A DNA stretch of 5,234 nucleotides. Origin: an uncultured Erysipelotrichaceae bacterium (lineage in GTDB: Bacteria > Bacillota_I > Bacilli_A > Erysipelotrichales > Erysipelotrichaceae). Positions 3,541-5,234 of this stretch are shown piece by piece; positions within the stretch are counted from its first letter, which is position 1; each line of letters opens with the position of its first letter. The notes beneath the pieces were generated by a model that worked only from the letters and a program-made list of their open reading frames with translations, made no database searches and had not been told where the DNA came from. The stretch lies in NCBI GenBank assembly GCA_902803275.1, contig CADCPE010000081.1, positions 1-5,234 on the forward strand. Reading direction: 5' to 3'. Made by a program: the position numbers and the translations under genes.

Positions 3541-5234
3541 TCAGGATTGAAAACCGTAGAGCCTGTCCATGATCGCGTACAGGCTGATCAGTTCATCATC
3601 AATGATCCCGATCTTTTCATCAAACTGCATCAGCGTATTTGAATCAAGATTCTCTTTCCATTCAGGAAGATCGTTTCCGTTGGGATTTCCGTTTCTGACG
3701 AAGTTCACAAGGTAGGAAGACATCGTTTTGGAAAGCTTCCTGTCCGAATCATCATATACAGCGGATCTTTCCGGGATATTGCCGTACAGATAGATCATCT
3801 CGCCTGAATGCCACGGACCCAGGGAACCGTTATGCTTGCTGAAACGATACTCGTATACCGGGATCCCGTTGGAGACTGCGAGTCTGTTAAGACAGTAATG
3901 AGGATAGTTGAAAAACAGAGCGCCATAGATTTTTGCCCAGTTTTCTCTGGCCTGCTTATCAGTCTCTGCCGGATATAGTGCGAGGACCTCATTGGTAAGA
4001 TCGCCGAAATAGTATCGCAGCTTCTCTTCGTAGTTTTTCATGTCGGCCTGTGAGAATATCACAAAAGGACCGCTTTCCTCGCTGTTGAAACCATGCAGGA
4101 TAGCCTTTTCGTTATGGATGCCCTTTTGATAGCTTTCATAAGGATCTTCAGTCAGCACATAACCGTCAACGGTGATATGGTGCTGACTGTCGGCTTCCTT
4201 GACAAGTTCTTTTGCCGGTAAAGATCTTAATTCATTTACATCCGAAACGCCGTATCTCTTCTTGAGCTTTTCTCCTGAAGCAAGTGCCTCGTCAAACTGC
4301 CGATATGAGTGCGGAGGGACCTTTGAAGCCAAGGTCGAACTTTCAAGGACTGCCCTTTCAAACAGGCCCTGCGCCAGCGGTGAAGTACATAAAGCCGAAA
4401 CCAGTGCAGCTCCCGCCGATTCGCCGGCCAGAGTCACGTTGTCAGGATCTCCACCGAAATATGCGATGTTGCCATGTATCCATTTAAGTGCCTGCAGCAC
4501 ATCCAGAAGGCCATAGTTTCCCGTAGTGTGGTTTTTCGATTCTTCAGCAAGCTGCCTGTCCGCAAGAAAACCGAAAGCACCCAGACGGTAAGTGAGAGAA
4601 ACGAAGATGATGTCTTCTTTGGCCAGATTCTCGCCGTTATAGTCAAATGTCGAACTATGCCCGTTCTGAAGCGAACCGCCATGGACAAAGACCAGCACCG
4701 GAAGCCCGTTTGCTTCCCTGTTCGGCTTGAAGATGTTGAGATTCAATGAATCTTCACTGACCGGTTCTACAAAATTGTCCTGAAGAGAGATCCTGAAGTC
4801 ATGATAGCCGATGATCCTTGTCAGGGAATCGTAAAGCGGAAGATTCTCTTCCTGCATGCTTCGATACATGAAATGATCGGCTATGAGTGTCCCGGGATAG
4901 GATTCCGGTTCCTGCGGCTGTTTCCAGCGAAGTTCTCCGACAGGTCTTCTGGCGTAGGGTATGCCGGCATAGACCGCTACCGTTTCGTCCTTGTTCAAGA
5001 CGCCTTTGACCTTGCCATAGTTTGTGGTAACGATCTCAGAGGGCTTCGGATCCTTAACAGATACAGCCCTGACAAATCTGTAAGGTGGCCAGCTCAGATA
5101 TACGCTTGCCGCAAAAAGAAGCACAGCTGCAATAAAAAGCAGCACTTTGTTTATCTGTGTGGTCTTATAGAGATAGATATATGCGGATACGATCAGAGCG
5201 GTCAAAAACCAGCCTATGAGCGTATTTCTGTTCA
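3541..5234 (-). CDS. Membrane-anchored type-B carboxylesterase (5' end at window edge)
   Basis: An alpha/beta-hydrolase of the carboxylesterase type-B family that should hydrolyse carboxylic esters. Numbered from the TTG at 5205, it shows: the family start (GKVKGVLNKDETVAVYAGIP, about 64-83), SEDSLNLNIF (about 150-159), the oxyanion segment VFVHGG (172-177), the nucleophile elbow GESAG with Ser263, an acidic residue in NSEESG (Glu376/377) and His466 in WHSGEMIYLYG. All three catalytic positions are present and the length is normal. Two hydrophobic segments precede the domain, so the enzyme is probably membrane-held with the catalytic part outside. TTG 5205 cuts the first segment in half; the frame stays open to the edge, reading NRNTLIGWF before it, and the last two bases are TG, so the true start is probably an ATG beginning one base outside the window (about 564 residues). 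It ends with TGA before the bidirectional terminator. The natural substrate is unknown. Confidence 0.92.
   Translation of the reverse strand, partial: NRNTLIGWFLTALIVSAYIYLYKTTQINKVLLFIAAVLLFAASVYLSWPPYRFVRAVSVKDPKPSEIVTTNYGKVKGVLNKDETVAVYAGIPYARRPVGELRWKQPQEPESYPGTLIADHFMYRSMQEENLPLYDSLTRIIGYHDFRISLQDNFVEPVSEDSLNLNIFKPNREANGLPVLVFVHGGSLQNGHSSTFDYNGENLAKEDIIFVSLTYRLGAFGFLADRQLAEESKNHTTGNYGLLDVLQALKWIHGNIAYFGGDPDNVTLAGESAGAALVSALCTSPLAQGLFERAVLESSTLASKVPPHSYRQFDEALASGEKLKKRYGVSDVNELRSLPAKELVKEADSQHHITVDGYVLTEDPYESYQKGIHNEKAILHGFNSEESGPFVIFSQADMKNYEEKLRYYFGDLTNEVLALYPAETDKQARENWAKIYGALFFNYPHYCLNRLAVSNGIPVYEYRFSKHNGSLGPWHSGEMIYLYGNIPERSAVYDDSDRKLSKTMSSYLVNFVRNGNPNGNDLPEWKENLDSNTLMQFDEKIGIIDDELISLYAIMDRLYGFQS

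Noticed and set aside
4199..4749. Several plus- and minus-strand frames of 67-105 codons inside the carboxylesterase gene
   Set aside because: They are alternative frames of a gene with clear catalytic motifs, lack SD sites and encode low-complexity or unmatched protein.

Overview
The window looks like a moderate-GC chromosome segment of a Gram-positive, probably host-associated Bacillota (Firmicutes). A clostridial or Erysipelotrichia-type relative is my guess. The reasons are purine-rich Shine-Dalgarno (SD) sites, several short lipoproteins with classic lipoboxes, and double-glycine (GG) leader peptides of the Nif11-like type. The standard bacterial code applies: TGA ends at least three of the genes here. 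No RNA gene, CRISPR array, transposase or integrase is visible.

Almost everything is on the minus strand, so gene order runs from right to left. At the right edge is a membrane-anchored type-B carboxylesterase (3541-5234, start just off the window). It ends at a strong hairpin terminator (3476-3510) that can work in both directions. Facing it on the plus strand is a frameshifted 52-residue GG-leader peptide gene (3300-3457). A divergent AT-rich spacer with inverted repeats separates it from an unrecognised 140-residue protein (2732-3154), whose stop codon lies in a hairpin. Next is a truncated, TGA-interrupted lipoprotein that resembles the N-terminus of an S37/S28-type aminopeptidase (2198-2620).

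The most interesting part is 338-2085. A 281-residue lipoprotein overlaps by 8 nt a small peptide gene (1017-1247) with a short GG leader, an in-frame amber codon and a Cys2His2 zinc-finger-like tail. Two more GG-leader genes follow. The first (634-936) has a core that looks like a small beta-hairpin plus helix; its only good SD points at an ACG codon. The second (338-577) is intact and has a Nif11-like leader followed by a textbook C-X2-C-X12-H-X4-H finger. A terminator (274-298) closes the run. A further lipoprotein (1-94, cut by the window edge) follows downstream with its own SD and a (CTGT)4 repeat.

My reading is a locus of several leader-peptide substrates whose cores are miniature folded, zinc-finger-like domains, next to lipoproteins that could be partners or immunity factors. 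Much of it is in decay: three of four precursor genes and one lipoprotein carry a lesion. No maturase, C39 peptidase/ABC exporter or regulator lies inside the window, so function is inference.
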